A DNA stretch of 64,000 bases from Accumulibacter sp. (GTDB lineage: Bacteria; Pseudomonadota; Gammaproteobacteria; Burkholderiales; Rhodocyclaceae), in NCBI RefSeq assembly GCF_023806635.1, contig NZ_JAMTDQ010000042.1:1-64000 (forward strand), written 5' to 3'. The number at the start of each line of letters is the position of its first letter. Position 1 is the first letter of the stretch. Position numbers and translations under genes: made by a program. Positions 20,714-30,121 of this stretch are shown here, piece by piece. The notes beneath the pieces were generated by a model that did no database searches, was not told the origin of the DNA, and worked only from the letters and a program-made list of their open reading frames with translations.

Positions 20714-20773
20714 CGGCGGCAACGGCGGACGATTCCCTGTGTGCAAGCCAATCCCCGAACCGTGGAGCCGACC

Positions 20774-21868
20774 GTGAGCCGACCGAGCAACGACACTTTC
20801 CTGCGTGCCCTGCGCCGGCAGCCGACCGAGCAGACGCCGGTCTGGCTGATGCGCCAGGCCGGCCGCTATCTGCCGGAGTACTGCGAGACGCGGCGACGTG
20901 CCGGCAGTTTCCTGCAGTTGTGCAAGAATCCGGCGCTGGCCTGCGAGGTGACGCTGCAGCCGCTGGCGCGCTACGACCTCGATGCCGCCATCCTCTTCTC
21001 CGACATCCTGACGGTACCGGATGCGATGGGATTGGGCCTCTTCTTCACCGATGGCGAGGGTCCACGCTTCGAACGTCCGTTGCGCGAGGAATGGGCGATC
21101 CGCGACCTGACGGCACCGGACCCGTGGGACCACTTGCGCTACGTGACCGATGCCGTCGCCGAGATCAGACGGGCCCTGCACGACTCGGTGCCACTGATCG
21201 GCTTCTCGGGCAGTCCCTACACCCTCGCCTGCTATATGGTCGAAGGTGGCGCGAGCAGCGACTACCGCCACATCAAGAGCATGCTCTACGGGCGGCCTGA
21301 CCTCCTGCACCGGATCCTGTCGGTGACTGCCGATGCCGTCACCGCCTACCTCAACGCGCAGATCGAATCGGGCGCCCAGGCGGTGATGATCTTCGACTCG
21401 TGGGGCGGCTCGCTTTCGGCCGCAGCCTATCAGGAGTTCTCGCTCAGCTACCTGCGGCGGATCGTCGACGGGCTGATCCGCGAACGTGCTGGTGAGCCGG
21501 TGCCGTCGATCGTGTTCACCAAGGGCGGTGGCCTGTGGCTGGAGTCGATCGCCGACAGCGGTTGTGATGCGATCGGTGTCGACTGGACGATCGACATCGG
21601 CGAAGCGCGCCGTCGCGTCGGTCAGCGTGTTGCGCTGCAAGGCAACCTCGATCCCGCAGTCCTCTTTGCTTCGCCGCAGCAGATCGTCGCCGAAGCCAGA
21701 AAGGTCCTCGCCAGCTACGGTGCCGATGGTTGCGGCCACGTGTTCAACCTTGGACACGGGATATCGCAGTTCACCCCGCCGGAAAACGTCAGGGCACTGG
21801 TTGATGCGGTGCACCAGCGAAGCCGTGAACTGCGCCGGTCAGGCAATGAATTGACTCGGGGGAGTTGA
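20774..21868 (+). CDS. hemE: Uroporphyrinogen decarboxylase
   Basis: Decarboxylates uroporphyrinogen III to coproporphyrinogen III in haem synthesis. The 364-residue product has the family signatures [15 protein letters not shown] (signature 1), [16 protein letters not shown] with the catalytic Asp, and [17 protein letters not shown]. The start is GTG 20774 ([13 protein letters not shown]), chosen because GGAG lies 6 nt upstream and the family begins there; an in-frame GTG at 20741 would add 11 residues. It lies 60 nt after trkH and may have its own promoter. Confidence 0.97.
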   Translation: MSRPSNDTFLRALRRQPTEQTPVWLMRQAGRYLPEYCETRRRAGSFLQLCKNPALACEVTLQPLARYDLDAAILFSDILTVPDAMGLGLFFTDGEGPRFERPLREEWAIRDLTAPDPWDHLRYVTDAVAEIRRALHDSVPLIGFSGSPYTLACYMVEGGASSDYRHIKSMLYGRPDLLHRILSVTADAVTAYLNAQIESGAQAVMIFDSWGGSLSAAAYQEFSLSYLRRIVDGLIRERAGEPVPSIVFTKGGGLWLESIADSGCDAIGVDWTIDIGEARRRVGQRVALQGNLDPAVLFASPQQIVAEARKVLASYGADGCGHVFNLGHGISQFTPPENVRALVDAVHQRSRELRRSGNELTRGS

Positions 21869-22168
21869 CTTGTTCACAGAAATGTCCCATGAGCGCGACG
21901 GCGCCGACCGGTCTGCTGATGACGCTGAGCATTATTTGTAACTATCGGATTTATATATGTTTTTGGATTGCTAAGTTTTTGGGCAAGTGCGCTGAAGCCC
22001 TTGCTGCACGGGCCTTCGCGAGGCTTTCCGGGGTTTCGATCCACAGAGTTATCCACAGGTTCTGGGGAAGAGCGAAAACGTGTGCTAATTGAGCGTCTTA
22101 CCCTTCTTTGCCAGAATTGGCTCGAGCTTGTGGTGCTAAGTGGTCCCCTCGGGCCGCCGGTCTGAGCG
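21869..22168. other. AT-rich hemE-priA intergenic region with DnaA-box cluster
   Basis: This 300-nt gap contains no credible gene. It is strikingly AT-rich for this genome between about 21928 and 21980, with runs such as ATTATTTGTAACTATC and TTTATATATGTTTTTGG. It carries a perfect DnaA box TTATCCACA (22049-22057), a weaker match CGATCCACA 12 nt upstream (22037-22045) and TTGTTCACA (21870-21878), one mismatch from TTATNCACA. This combination could be a DnaA-regulated promoter, a DnaA-titration site or part of an origin. No dnaA, dnaN or gidA gene is visible here. Confidence 0.6.
22049..22057 (+). promoter_or_regulatory. DnaA box (perfect TTATCCACA)
   Basis: An exact match to the high-affinity DnaA-binding nonamer TTATCCACA, 112 nt upstream of priA. 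A degenerate box on the same strand lies 12 nt upstream, a spacing typical of cooperatively bound DnaA boxes. Confidence 0.7.
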
Positions 22169-24199
22169 ATGGCCGAACGACGGACCGAGCCGTGCGTGGT
22201 GCGTGTCGCGCTCGACCTGCCGCTGCGCCGCCTGTTTGATTACCGCTGTCCGGACGATTCCCCGCTGACGATTGCCGATGTCGGCTACCGCGTCCGCGTA
22301 CAGCTGGGCCAGCGGCAGAGGATCGGCATCATCGTAGCCGTCGACGTGGACAGCGACGTCGCTCCCGAGGACCTGAAGCCGGTCGGCGAAGTCCTCCGCG
22401 ACCTGCGCCCGTTGCCGGACGCGTGGTTCCGGTTGACCCGCTTCTGTGCTTCCTATTACCACGTGCCACTCGGCCAGGTCATGCTTGCGACGCTCCCTGC
22501 CAGACTGCGGACAGTGGCGGCGGCCGGGACGCGGGCTGGGCGGCACCGCGCGGAGAACAGACCGGCCCCGCAGCCACCACCGCTGACGGTCGAGCAGCAG
22601 GCGGTCCTCGGTGCCGTGCTGGCCGAGGGAACGGGGTTTCATGCCTACCTGCTGCATGGCGTGACGGGGAGTGGCAAGACCGAGGTATACCTGCGCCTGA
22701 TCGAGTGGGTGCTGACAGCCGGTAGGCAGGCGCTCGTCCTGGTGCCGGAAATCAATCTCACCCCCCAGCTCGAAGGACGGGTCGGCGAACGCTTTCCCGC
22801 TGCCGGGCTGGTCAGCCTGCACAGTGATCTTGCCGACGCGGCGCGCAGCCGCAACTGGCTGGCGGCATGCGGCGGCGAGGCGCGCATCGTTCTCGGTACC
22901 CGCCTCGCCGTGTTCACGCCGCTGCCGGAACTAGGTCTGATCATCGTCGACGAAGAGCACGACGCCTCGTTCAAGCAACAGGATGGCGTCCGCTATTCGG
23001 CGCGCGACCTGGCTGTCGTCCGGGCCCGCGACAGCGGCGTTCCGGTCGTTCTTGGATCGGCGACGCCGTCGCTCGAGAGCTGGGCCAACGCCACCGGCAA
23101 CGGCGGGCGTGGACGTTATCGCCTGCTCACGCTGCGTCAGCGGGCTGTCGAAGGTTCGCGGCTGCCACTGGTGCGCATCATCGACACGCGGCTCGAGAAG
23201 CCGCGGGACGGGCTCACGGGCACTCTCCTGCAAGCGATCGAGCAGCGCCTCCAGCGCGGTGAACAGAGCCTCGTCTTCCTCAACCGGCGCGGCTACGCGC
23301 CCGTGATGAGCTGCCCTGCCTGCGGCTGGGTCTCGGGCTGCCAGCGCTGCGCGGCGCACCTGGTGCTGCATCTGGTCGACCGCCGCCTGCGCTGCCACCA
23401 CTGCGGCTATCAGACCCGCCTGCCGCGGCAGTGTCCGACCTGCGGCAACCAGGACCTGCGTGCCCTTGGCCGGGGCACGCAACGTCTCGAGATGGTTCTT
23501 GCCGAACGCTTTCCGCAAGCCCGTCTGCTGCGCGTAGACCGTGACTCGGCGAGCAGTCGCAAGCAATGGGCAGAACTGCTGCGGCGGATCCACGATGGCG
23601 ACGCAGACATCCTGGTTGGCACGCAGATGCTTGCCAAGGGCCATGATTTTCCGAGGCTGACGCTGGTCGGAGCGATCGCTCCCGATGCCGCGCTCTTCGC
23701 CGCCGACTGGCGAGCACCCGAACGCCTCTTTGCCCAGCTGATGCAGGTGGCCGGGCGCGCCGGTCGGGCCGAGCGCCCGGGCGAAGTTCTGCTGCAGACG
23801 CAGTTTCCCGGGCATCCTCTCTACCAGGCCCTGTGCCGCCATGACTACGAGAGCTTTGCCACCGCCCAACTCGACGAGCGGCGCCAGGCCGGGTTTCCGC
23901 CCTACACGCATCAGGCCGTCCTGCGCGCGGAAGCGCCACACATGGCCGAGGCCATGGCTTTCCTGTTGGCGGCGCGGGACTGCGCGGCAGTGGCTGCCGC
24001 GCCGGCACTTTGCTACTACGATCCGGTGCCGATGCGCCTGGCGCGCCGTGCGAGCATGGAGCGGGGTCAGCTTCTGGTCGAGTCGCCGTCCCGTCGCGCC
24101 CTGCAGACCTTTCTCGCCGACTGGCTGACGCAGATCGAGGCCTTGCACGTTCCATCACGGCTGCGCTGGCACGTCGAGGTGGACCCGCTCGATCTCTGA
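22169..24199 (+). CDS. priA: Primosomal helicase PriA
   Basis: A 3'-5' superfamily 2 helicase that reloads the replicative helicase at collapsed forks. It has 676 residues (E. coli 732). An N-terminal DNA-binding domain (about 1-110) is followed by Walker A GVTGSGKTE, DEEH box VDEEHDASFKQ and motif III LGSATPSLESW. Zinc-binding cysteines follow (CPACGWVSGCQRC; CHHCGYQ; CPTCGN), then motifs V and VI (GTQMLAKGHDFP; QVAGRAGRAERPG). Only a weak Shine-Dalgarno precedes the ATG. The DnaA-box region immediately upstream could link its expression to replication status. Confidence 0.97.
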   Translation: MAERRTEPCVVRVALDLPLRRLFDYRCPDDSPLTIADVGYRVRVQLGQRQRIGIIVAVDVDSDVAPEDLKPVGEVLRDLRPLPDAWFRLTRFCASYYHVPLGQVMLATLPARLRTVAAAGTRAGRHRAENRPAPQPPPLTVEQQAVLGAVLAEGTGFHAYLLHGVTGSGKTEVYLRLIEWVLTAGRQALVLVPEINLTPQLEGRVGERFPAAGLVSLHSDLADAARSRNWLAACGGEARIVLGTRLAVFTPLPELGLIIVDEEHDASFKQQDGVRYSARDLAVVRARDSGVPVVLGSATPSLESWANATGNGGRGRYRLLTLRQRAVEGSRLPLVRIIDTRLEKPRDGLTGTLLQAIEQRLQRGEQSLVFLNRRGYAPVMSCPACGWVSGCQRCAAHLVLHLVDRRLRCHHCGYQTRLPRQCPTCGNQDLRALGRGTQRLEMVLAERFPQARLLRVDRDSASSRKQWAELLRRIHDGDADILVGTQMLAKGHDFPRLTLVGAIAPDAALFAADWRAPERLFAQLMQVAGRAGRAERPGEVLLQTQFPGHPLYQALCRHDYESFATAQLDERRQAGFPPYTHQAVLRAEAPHMAEAMAFLLAARDCAAVAAAPALCYYDPVPMRLARRASMERGQLLVESPSRRALQTFLADWLTQIEALHVPSRLRWHVEVDPLDL

Positions 24200-24436
24200 C
24201 CGTTCGCCGGCACTCGACCGCCGCGAAGAAGGAACGGGCCGCCGGGCGCCAGCTGACCCTCGTGCCGCTCTCCAGCCCGCAACCAGCCAACGGACGCAAG
24301 AGGACCTGTCGCCAACGGGCGCCGCTTGACTGCCGGCGGTGAAGGCGCCGATACTCGGGACGAATGCGGCCCGCTCCGGCTGCCTGCCCGGTCGGCGTCC
24401 GTCCTTTCTCCGTCTGTCAGCCTGAGGAGTCTTCCC

Positions 24437-25969
24437 GTGTCTTCCGATTTCGTCGCTGCCATCGACCTCGGGTCGAACAGCTTCCACATGGTCGTCGCGC
24501 GCATCAGCGACGGCCACGTCCAGATTCTCGACCGCTTGCGCGAAATGGTGCAGCTTGCCGCCGGACTCGACGACCACAACCGCCTGTCGGCGCAAGCCCA
24601 GCAGCGCGCCCTCGACTGTCTGGCGCGCTTCGCCCAGCGTCTGCGCCACATCCCGCCGGCGCGCCTGCGCATCGTCGGCACCAACACCCTGCGCCAGGCG
24701 CGCAACAGCGCGGAGTTCGTCGCTCGCGCCGAGCAGGCTCTCGGTCATCGCGTCGAGGTCGTCAGCGGCCAGGAAGAGGCGAGGCTGATCTATCTTGGCG
24801 TCGCGCACAGCGTCGGCGATCTTGCCGGACAGCGCCTGGTGATCGATATCGGCGGCGGCAGCACCGAGCTGATCATCGGTGAGGCTTTCGACCCGCTGCA
24901 TCTGGCCAGCCTGCGCATGGGTTGTGTCAGCCTCAGCCGCGCCTGTTTTGGCGATGGCCGGGTGACGGCCAACCGCTTGCGCCAGGCCGAACTGCTGGTG
25001 CAGCTGCATCTCGAACCCGTCCGTGAGGAATACCTCGCGCGTGGCTGGCAGATGGTGACCGGTGCCTCCGGCTCGATCAAGGCGATCCAGGAGGTGATCG
25101 TCCGCGAGGGCTGGGGTCGCGAGGGGATCACGCTCGACGCGCTGCGCCGGCTGCGCGGCGCCCTCCTGGAAACATCCGACATGGCGGGCCTCAGCAGCCG
25201 CTGGCAACTCGAGCCAGAGCGTGCACGAGTTTTCGCCGGTGGCTTCGTGGTCCTGCATGGACTCTGCGAAACACTCGGCATCGAGCGGCTCGAGGTCTCG
25301 GAAGGCGCCTTGCGCGAGGGGTTGATCTACGATCTGCTCGGTCGCATCCGGCATGAGGACGTGCGCGACCGGACGATTGCCGACATCATCCGCCGTTTCG
25401 CTCTCGACCAGGCACAGGCCGAGCGGGTCAGCGCGACGGCGCTCGATCTGCTGCGCCAGGTGCGCAGCAGATGGGGTCTTGCCGGCAAGGAGGCGAGACA
25501 TGTGCTCGAACGGGCCGCCCGCCTGCACGAGATCGGCCTGCTGCTGTCGCATGACCAGTACCACAAGCACGGCGCCTATGTCCTCGAGCATGCCGACCTG
25601 CCAGGCTACTCGCGCGATGACCAGCTATTGCTGGCAGTTCTCGTCCGGCGTCACCGGCGTTCCCTTCCCGCCGATGCGTTCGCTGCCCTGCCGAAGGCTT
25701 CTGCTGGCGCCGCCCGGCGTCTCTGCACGCTCCTGCGTCTGGCCGTCGTCCTGCATCGCGGTCGCAGCAGCGAGCCACTGCCGCCGATCGCCCTGCAGGT
25801 CGACCGGCAGCGCCTGCACCTGCTCTTCCCGGGGGGCTGGCTGGCAGCCCATCCGCTGACTCGGGCCGACCTGCAGATCGAGGCGGCGCTGCTCGCCAAG
25901 GCCGGCTTCGCGTTGCGCTTTGGCGACGCCCGGCAACGCGACCGGCAGCTGCAGCCCAGCACCTCCTGA
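24437..25969 (+). CDS. ppx: Exopolyphosphatase (Ppx/GppA family)
   Basis: Releases phosphate from polyphosphate chain ends, or hydrolyses pppGpp in the GppA branch. The 510-residue length matches Ppx of E. coli (513). The actin-like phosphatase domain has AIDLGSNSFHMVVARI, the catalytic-Glu region VVSGQEEARLIYLG and the phosphate-binding DIGGGSTELIIG. The C-terminal half is an HD-like domain (AARLHEIGLLLSHDQYHKHG). The start is GTG 24437 with TGAGGAGT 6 nt upstream; an open frame from 24326 gives no Ppx-like residues before that point. A 237-nt gap after priA suggests separate transcription. In a polyphosphate accumulator this enzyme would be central to phosphate release. Confidence 0.94.
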   Translation: MSSDFVAAIDLGSNSFHMVVARISDGHVQILDRLREMVQLAAGLDDHNRLSAQAQQRALDCLARFAQRLRHIPPARLRIVGTNTLRQARNSAEFVARAEQALGHRVEVVSGQEEARLIYLGVAHSVGDLAGQRLVIDIGGGSTELIIGEAFDPLHLASLRMGCVSLSRACFGDGRVTANRLRQAELLVQLHLEPVREEYLARGWQMVTGASGSIKAIQEVIVREGWGREGITLDALRRLRGALLETSDMAGLSSRWQLEPERARVFAGGFVVLHGLCETLGIERLEVSEGALREGLIYDLLGRIRHEDVRDRTIADIIRRFALDQAQAERVSATALDLLRQVRSRWGLAGKEARHVLERAARLHEIGLLLSHDQYHKHGAYVLEHADLPGYSRDDQLLLAVLVRRHRRSLPADAFAALPKASAGAARRLCTLLRLAVVLHRGRSSEPLPPIALQVDRQRLHLLFPGGWLAAHPLTRADLQIEAALLAKAGFALRFGDARQRDRQLQPSTS

Positions 25970-25980
25970 GCGGGCGGCGA

Positions 25981-27201
25981 GTGCGGGCCTGGCCATTTCT
26001 CCTGTTGCCACCGCTGCTGGCGGCGTCGCTGTTGCCGGTGCTCACCGAGCGGCAGCCGCTGGTCAGCCGCAGCGACGGCATCGCCGCCAGCTCGATCGTC
26101 GAGGTCCGGCGTTTGCTGGCCAACCACGATTCCGGTCGCCTGCAGGACGGTGACGAGCGCACGGCCATCATTCCCGCCGGCTTGCTCGACACCGCCATCG
26201 ACCATTTCGCCAGTCGCACTCTCGGGGCGCGTGCGGCGTTCGTCATCATCGGGCGTAGCGGCGAGCTTCGTCTGAGCATCCCCCTGCGGGGCCTGCCCGC
26301 CAGGCGCTACCTCAACCTGTCGGCTGTCATCGCCGCAGCCGATGGGCACCCACGGATCGACTCGGCTTCTTTGGGCGCGCTGCCGCTGCCCGGGTGGCTG
26401 GCTGAAGCCGCCGCCGGCACGGCGATCCGCGCCGCCGGCTTGGCCGGGCAGTGGCAGGTCGCGGCACGGGCCGTAAGACGGGTGGACTTCGATGCTGCCG
26501 CCAGCCATGTCGTCCTCAACTACGTCTGGCAGCCGGAACTGCTCGAGCAGCTCCGCCCACTCGCCGTCACGCCCGCAGACATGGCCAATCTGCGCAATGC
26601 CCAGGCCGCCCTGGCTGGGCTCCTCGACCACCGCGCCGGGGTGGTACCGCTGGGACAGGTTCTGACGCCGCTCCTGGCTTGCTGTGGTGAAGCATCGGCT
26701 GGCCATGGCCGCGCCGCGCTGCTCGTCCTGGCAGCACACGTCTCCGGCAACTCGCTCTCGCGACTGCTGCCGGAGGCACGATCCTGGGCCCGCCCACGAC
26801 GCGTCAAACTGAGCCTGCACGGTCGCCATGACAGCGCCCAGCACTTCGTCGTCTCGGCGGCGCTCGCCGCCTGGGCGGGTGAATCGGCAGCCGACGCGAT
26901 CGGCCTTGACAAGGAAATGCGCGACGCGCGCAGCGGTAGCGGATTCTCCTTTGCCGATCTCGCCGCCGACCGTGCCGGCAGCCGCTTCGGCGAGCTGGTT
27001 GCGGCGAACTCGCCGCGTCTGCAGGCGGCATTGCAGCGCCCCCTGAGCGACAGCGACCTGGCTCCGTCGCTTGCAGGGCTGCCCGAAGGCCTGTCGGCAG
27101 CCGAATTCGAACGCCGCTTCGCCGCCCCGGAGAGCGCGGACTACCGGCAGGTCAAGAGCGAGATCGAGCGTCGCCTCCGCGCGATGCCGCTCTACCGCTG
27201 A
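25981..27201 (+). CDS. Conserved exported protein of unknown function
   Basis: A 406-residue protein that I recognise only as a conserved hypothetical. An N-terminal signal or anchor (WPFLLLPPLLAASLLPVL) suggests export. The most characteristic part is C-terminal: HDSAQHFVVSAALAAWAG, then DAIGLDKEMRDARSGSGFSF and DLAADRAGSRFGEL at about residues 285-345. These form a His/Asp/Arg-rich block that looks like an active or metal site. The start is GTG 25981, only 11 nt after ppx, so the two are probably cotranscribed and could be functionally linked. No Pfam family could be assigned by eye. Confidence 0.75.
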   Translation: MRAWPFLLLPPLLAASLLPVLTERQPLVSRSDGIAASSIVEVRRLLANHDSGRLQDGDERTAIIPAGLLDTAIDHFASRTLGARAAFVIIGRSGELRLSIPLRGLPARRYLNLSAVIAAADGHPRIDSASLGALPLPGWLAEAAAGTAIRAAGLAGQWQVAARAVRRVDFDAAASHVVLNYVWQPELLEQLRPLAVTPADMANLRNAQAALAGLLDHRAGVVPLGQVLTPLLACCGEASAGHGRAALLVLAAHVSGNSLSRLLPEARSWARPRRVKLSLHGRHDSAQHFVVSAALAAWAGESAADAIGLDKEMRDARSGSGFSFADLAADRAGSRFGELVAANSPRLQAALQRPLSDSDLAPSLAGLPEGLSAAEFERRFAAPESADYRQVKSEIERRLRAMPLYR

Positions 27202-27245
27202 CGGCTGGCAGCGGGCAACGGCGACCGGCTGCGATCCTCAGCGCC

Positions 27246-28445
27246 TCAGCGCCGGCGGCGGCCGGCGACCCAGAACCAGATCAGCGACGCCGCCTGCGCC
27301 ACGAGCAGGACGAGAAAGGTGCTGCGGTGCGCCATCGCCGGGCTCAGCCCGTATCCCTGCAGCAGATCGATCAGCAGGCCGAGCCCCCACTGGACGCCGA
27401 AGGCACCGATGAAGACCATCAGGTTGAAAGCCGTGTTCGCTCGACCCGAAAGGGACAGCGGGAAACCGCCCGCCGCCTGCGAATACGCCAGCGTGCCAAA
27501 ACTGGAGAAGGTCCCGTAGACCAGCCAGAGCAGGTAGCTCTGGTGCAGCCCTCCGCTGACGATCAACGCCAGCGTGACGAGTGAAATGCTGAGGCCGGCG
27601 CCGAGCAACTGCACTGGCTTGATCCCGCGTCGCGCGAGGGCGGTGGCGAGGAGGCCGATGAACACGTAGGCGAGCAGCATGGAGCCGCTCATCCCCGCCA
27701 TGTGCTCGGCGGCAACGGCGCGCGTGTAGCCGTTGACCTGCATCAGCCAGGAGATCGACCACAGGCTTTGCACCGCCATGAAGCCGCCGGTGAGGCAGAG
27801 GCCGAGCGGCGCGAAACGCCAGAAATGGGCGCTGCCGAAAACCACCTTCACTCCCTCCCACTGCGTCGCGACGCTCTCCGGCCGGCCTGTCCCCTGCTCT
27901 TCCGGAACACTGACGAACAGCCAGCCGGCGACGAAAAACGTCAGCCCGGCGAGGACGGTGAAGACTTCTCGCCATCCGGTCAGTTGCAGTGCCGCTTCCA
28001 GCGGTGCCGTCGCCGCCAGCGCGCCGAGTCCGCCCGAGGTCATGATCCAACCGGTCAGTGAAGCCTGACGTTCGGCCGGAAAGCTGAGCGAAAACGCCTT
28101 GAACGCTGCCATCAGGCAGGCGGACACGCCGAGGCCGATCAGGCCTCGGCCGACGGCAAGGTCGACGATTCCCTGGCCCATGGCGAAGGTGGCGGCACCG
28201 GCGGCGGCGACCAGGAGGAGCGCCGACTCAACCCGGCGTGCGCCGAAACGGTCGAGCAGCATACCCAGCGGCAGCTGAGCGGCGGCGAAGGCGAGGAAGT
28301 AGGCGCTGGTCAGCAGACCCAGGTCGCCGGCACCGAGTTTCAGCTCGTCGGACAGTACCGGTCCGATGACCGCGTTCGCCGTCCGGTAGAGGTAGGAGAG
28401 GAAGTAGGCGCCGGCAAAGGGAAGGAAGAGGCGCAGCCACAGCAT
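27246..28445 (-). CDS. Major facilitator superfamily transporter
   Basis: An inner-membrane permease of 399 residues with about 12 hydrophobic helices. The MFS loop 2-3 signature is present near residue 66 (GMLLDRFGARRVESA), and TM4 has GRGLIGLGVSACLMA. It ends with a short basic tail (AGRRRR). The substrate cannot be told from the sequence. The downstream side converges with the conserved exported-protein gene, and a ROK sugar kinase is transcribed 68 nt upstream on the same strand. A sugar or sugar-acid substrate taken up and phosphorylated by that kinase is therefore a reasonable guess. Confidence 0.88.
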   Translation of the reverse strand: MLWLRLFLPFAGAYFLSYLYRTANAVIGPVLSDELKLGAGDLGLLTSAYFLAFAAAQLPLGMLLDRFGARRVESALLLVAAAGAATFAMGQGIVDLAVGRGLIGLGVSACLMAAFKAFSLSFPAERQASLTGWIMTSGGLGALAATAPLEAALQLTGWREVFTVLAGLTFFVAGWLFVSVPEEQGTGRPESVATQWEGVKVVFGSAHFWRFAPLGLCLTGGFMAVQSLWSISWLMQVNGYTRAVAAEHMAGMSGSMLLAYVFIGLLATALARRGIKPVQLLGAGLSISLVTLALIVSGGLHQSYLLWLVYGTFSSFGTLAYSQAAGGFPLSLSGRANTAFNLMVFIGAFGVQWGLGLLIDLLQGYGLSPAMAHRSTFLVLLVAQAASLIWFWVAGRRRR

Positions 28446-28513
28446 CGCCTACGCGGCTCCGCTGATGGCGGCAGCCGTGCGGCGTTCTGCAGGCGATGAC
28501 CTCTCCATGGCGC

Positions 28514-29416
28514 TCAGTCGGCATTCCACAGCCAGGCTGCGCCACGGACGCCCGAAGAGTCGCCATGCCTGTTGCGCAGAAGCCTCGTCTGAACGACATC
28601 GGAGAAGACGTGCCGGCGCCACAGTCGCGGCACCGACCCGTAGAACCGGTCGATGTTCGAGAGCCCGCCACCGAGCACGATCGCATCCGGGTCAACGATG
28701 TTCACCACCATGGCCAGCGCCTTCGCCAGGCGTCGCTCATAGCGCTGCAGCGTCGCCTCGCAGGCAGCATCGCCACTGCTCGCCCGGCTGCTGATCTCCA
28801 CGGCGCTCAGCGCAATGCCAGTGTGGCGAAGATGATCGGCAGCCAGCGCCGGCCCCGAGAGCCAGGTCTCGATGCAGCCACGGCTTCCGCAGTAGCATCG
28901 CGGCTGCTGCTGCTCCTCCTCCTCGTCCGGCAGGGGCAATGCATTGTGCCCCCACTCGCCGGCAATCCGGTTGGCGCCCGTGAGCACCCGCCCGCGGACG
29001 ACGAAGCCGCCGCCAACCCCCGTACCGAGGATGACGCCAAAGACCGTTTCCGCGCCTGCGGCGGCGCCGTCGGTTGCCTCGGAGAGCGCGAAACAGTTCG
29101 CGTCGTTGGCCAGACGCACCTCGCGCTGCAAGATGTCTTGCAGGTCGTTGCGCAGCGCGTGGCCGATGAGCCACGTCGAATTGGCGTTCTTGATCCGACC
29201 ATCGACCGTAGACTCGGCGCCCGGCATGCCGACACCGACGCTGCCCTGCTGCCCGAGATCCCGCTCGGCCGCCACCACCAGCTCGCCGATGGCGGCCAGC
29301 GTCCCGTGGTAGCTGCCGCCCGGGGTCGCCCGCCTTCGCCGAAGGAGGACCTGTCCGCCGTCGTCGAGCGCCACCAGCTCGATCTTGCTGCCGCCCAGGT
29401 CCACACCGAGTCGCAA
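28514..29416 (-). CDS. mak: ROK-family fructokinase, Mak type
   Basis: An ATP-dependent sugar kinase, 300 residues, closely resembling E. coli manno(fructo)kinase Mak. Shared features are [16 protein letters not shown] (phosphate loop), [28 protein letters not shown] (catalytic Asp), GEWGHNALP, the zinc cluster [12 protein letters not shown] and the C-terminus [15 protein letters not shown] short acidic/Gln run (DEEEEEQQQ) is encoded by a GAG/CAG triplet repeat just before the zinc motif. The start codon is TTG at 29416, with AGGGAGAGG about 7 nt upstream. Its likely role is phosphorylating fructose (or mannose) to the 6-phosphate. Confidence 0.92.
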   Translation of the reverse strand: MRLGVDLGGSKIELVALDDGGQVLLRRRRATPGGSYHGTLAAIGELVVAAERDLGQQGSVGVGMPGAESTVDGRIKNANSTWLIGHALRNDLQDILQREVRLANDANCFALSEATDGAAAGAETVFGVILGTGVGGGFVVRGRVLTGANRIAGEWGHNALPLPDEEEEQQQPRCYCGSRGCIETWLSGPALAADHLRHTGIALSAVEISSRASSGDAACEATLQRYERRLAKALAMVVNIVDPDAIVLGGGLSNIDRFYGSVPRLWRRHVFSDVVQTRLLRNRHGDSSGVRGAAWLWNAD

Positions 29417-29562
29417 GGTCGCACCTCTCCCTGATCATCCCGTTGCGCAGTCGCCAGCCGGCCGCTGTGCTGTCGACCGGCATCGCCCAACGCCGGCAGG
29501 ATGGGGGAGAACGCAGCGGAATGCAATAGCCCGCAGGCATCCGCGAAAGGAGCGCTTTGCTC

Positions 29563-29591
29563 TTGCATCGGCTGGTGGCAGTCGGTATACT
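29563..29591 (+). promoter_or_regulatory. Sigma-70 promoter of rpsT
   Basis: A -35 box TTGCAT (29563-29568) and a -10 box TATACT (29586-29591) are separated by exactly 17 nt, 45 nt upstream of the rpsT start. This is the best-formed housekeeping promoter I found in the window, as expected for a ribosomal protein gene. Confidence 0.8.
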
Positions 29592-29636
29592 CCGCGCCTT
29601 TCGACTGATCCGCAGCATTTCAAGGGGACCCGACTC

Positions 29637-29906
29637 ATGGCCAACAGCGCTCAAGCCCGCAAGCGTGCTCGCCAAGCCGTCAAGCAGCGCGCTCACAACA
29701 CCAGCCTGCGCTCGACGCTGCGCACGGCGGTGAAGCGCGTCCAGAAGGCGATTCTGGCGGGCGACAAGGCTGTCGCCCAGAGCGTCTATCAGGACTCGGT
29801 GTCGGTCATCGATCGCATCGCCGACAAGAACATCATCCACAAGAACAAGGCGGCACGCCACAAGAGCCGGCTGTCGGCGCAGATCAAGGGTCTGGCCGCC
29901 GCCTGA
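29637..29906 (+). CDS. rpsT: 30S ribosomal protein S20
   Basis: An 89-residue basic protein that binds 16S rRNA in the body of the small subunit. The N-terminus [18 protein letters not shown] and the C-terminal [20 protein letters not shown] are the family hallmarks, and the length is typical. AAGGGGA lies upstream of ATG 29637. The long open frame that begins further upstream is not part of the protein. It is a single-gene transcription unit with a promoter at 29563-29591 and a hairpin downstream. Confidence 0.98.
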   Translation: MANSAQARKRARQAVKQRAHNTSLRSTLRTAVKRVQKAILAGDKAVAQSVYQDSVSVIDRIADKNIIHKNKAARHKSRLSAQIKGLAAA

Positions 29907-29929
29907 GGCGAAGGCTAGCGACAGCGAGG

Positions 29930-29960
29930 CGGCGCCGGCAGGCGCCGTCTTGCGTTTACC
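29930..29960 (+). terminator. Putative terminator after rpsT
   Basis: The inverted repeat CGGCGCC (29930-29936), GGCA, GGCGCCG (29941-29947) gives a 7-bp GC-only stem. It is followed by TCTTGCGTTT, which is only moderately T-rich. It lies 24 nt after the rpsT stop codon. Confidence 0.55.
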
Positions 29961-30040
29961 CCCCGTCCGCTGCCGCCTGCGGCCAGCCGAACCCCGGCGG
30001 TTGCCAGTCCTGACGGCGCCGAAGGCCGGCCGATAGGGGT

Positions 30041-30046
30041 TATAAT
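30041..30046 (+). promoter_or_regulatory. Putative -10 box upstream of the Pcm-like gene
   Basis: A perfect TATAAT lies 76 nt before the ATG at 30122, in otherwise GC-rich sequence. No convincing -35 box is visible at 16-18 nt, so an activator or a weak -35 is implied. Confidence 0.45.
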
Positions 30047-30121
30047 CGCCGCCGCAGGTAGTCGCGGAAAGCGCCACCTGCTTCCAGGACGACTGACGAC
30101 ATGCTTGCGACGGGGAATGCT

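Noticed and set aside
19088-21814. A 908-codon minus-strand open frame across trkH and hemE
   Set aside because: Its translation is low-complexity (Glu, Asp, Arg, His, Gln runs) and fully covered by two recognisable plus-strand genes.
28900-28925. CTG/CTC triplet repeat inside mak
   Set aside because: Encodes an in-frame Glu/Gln run in a region that is also acidic in E. coli Mak, and the length is unchanged. Not convincing as a phase-variation tract.
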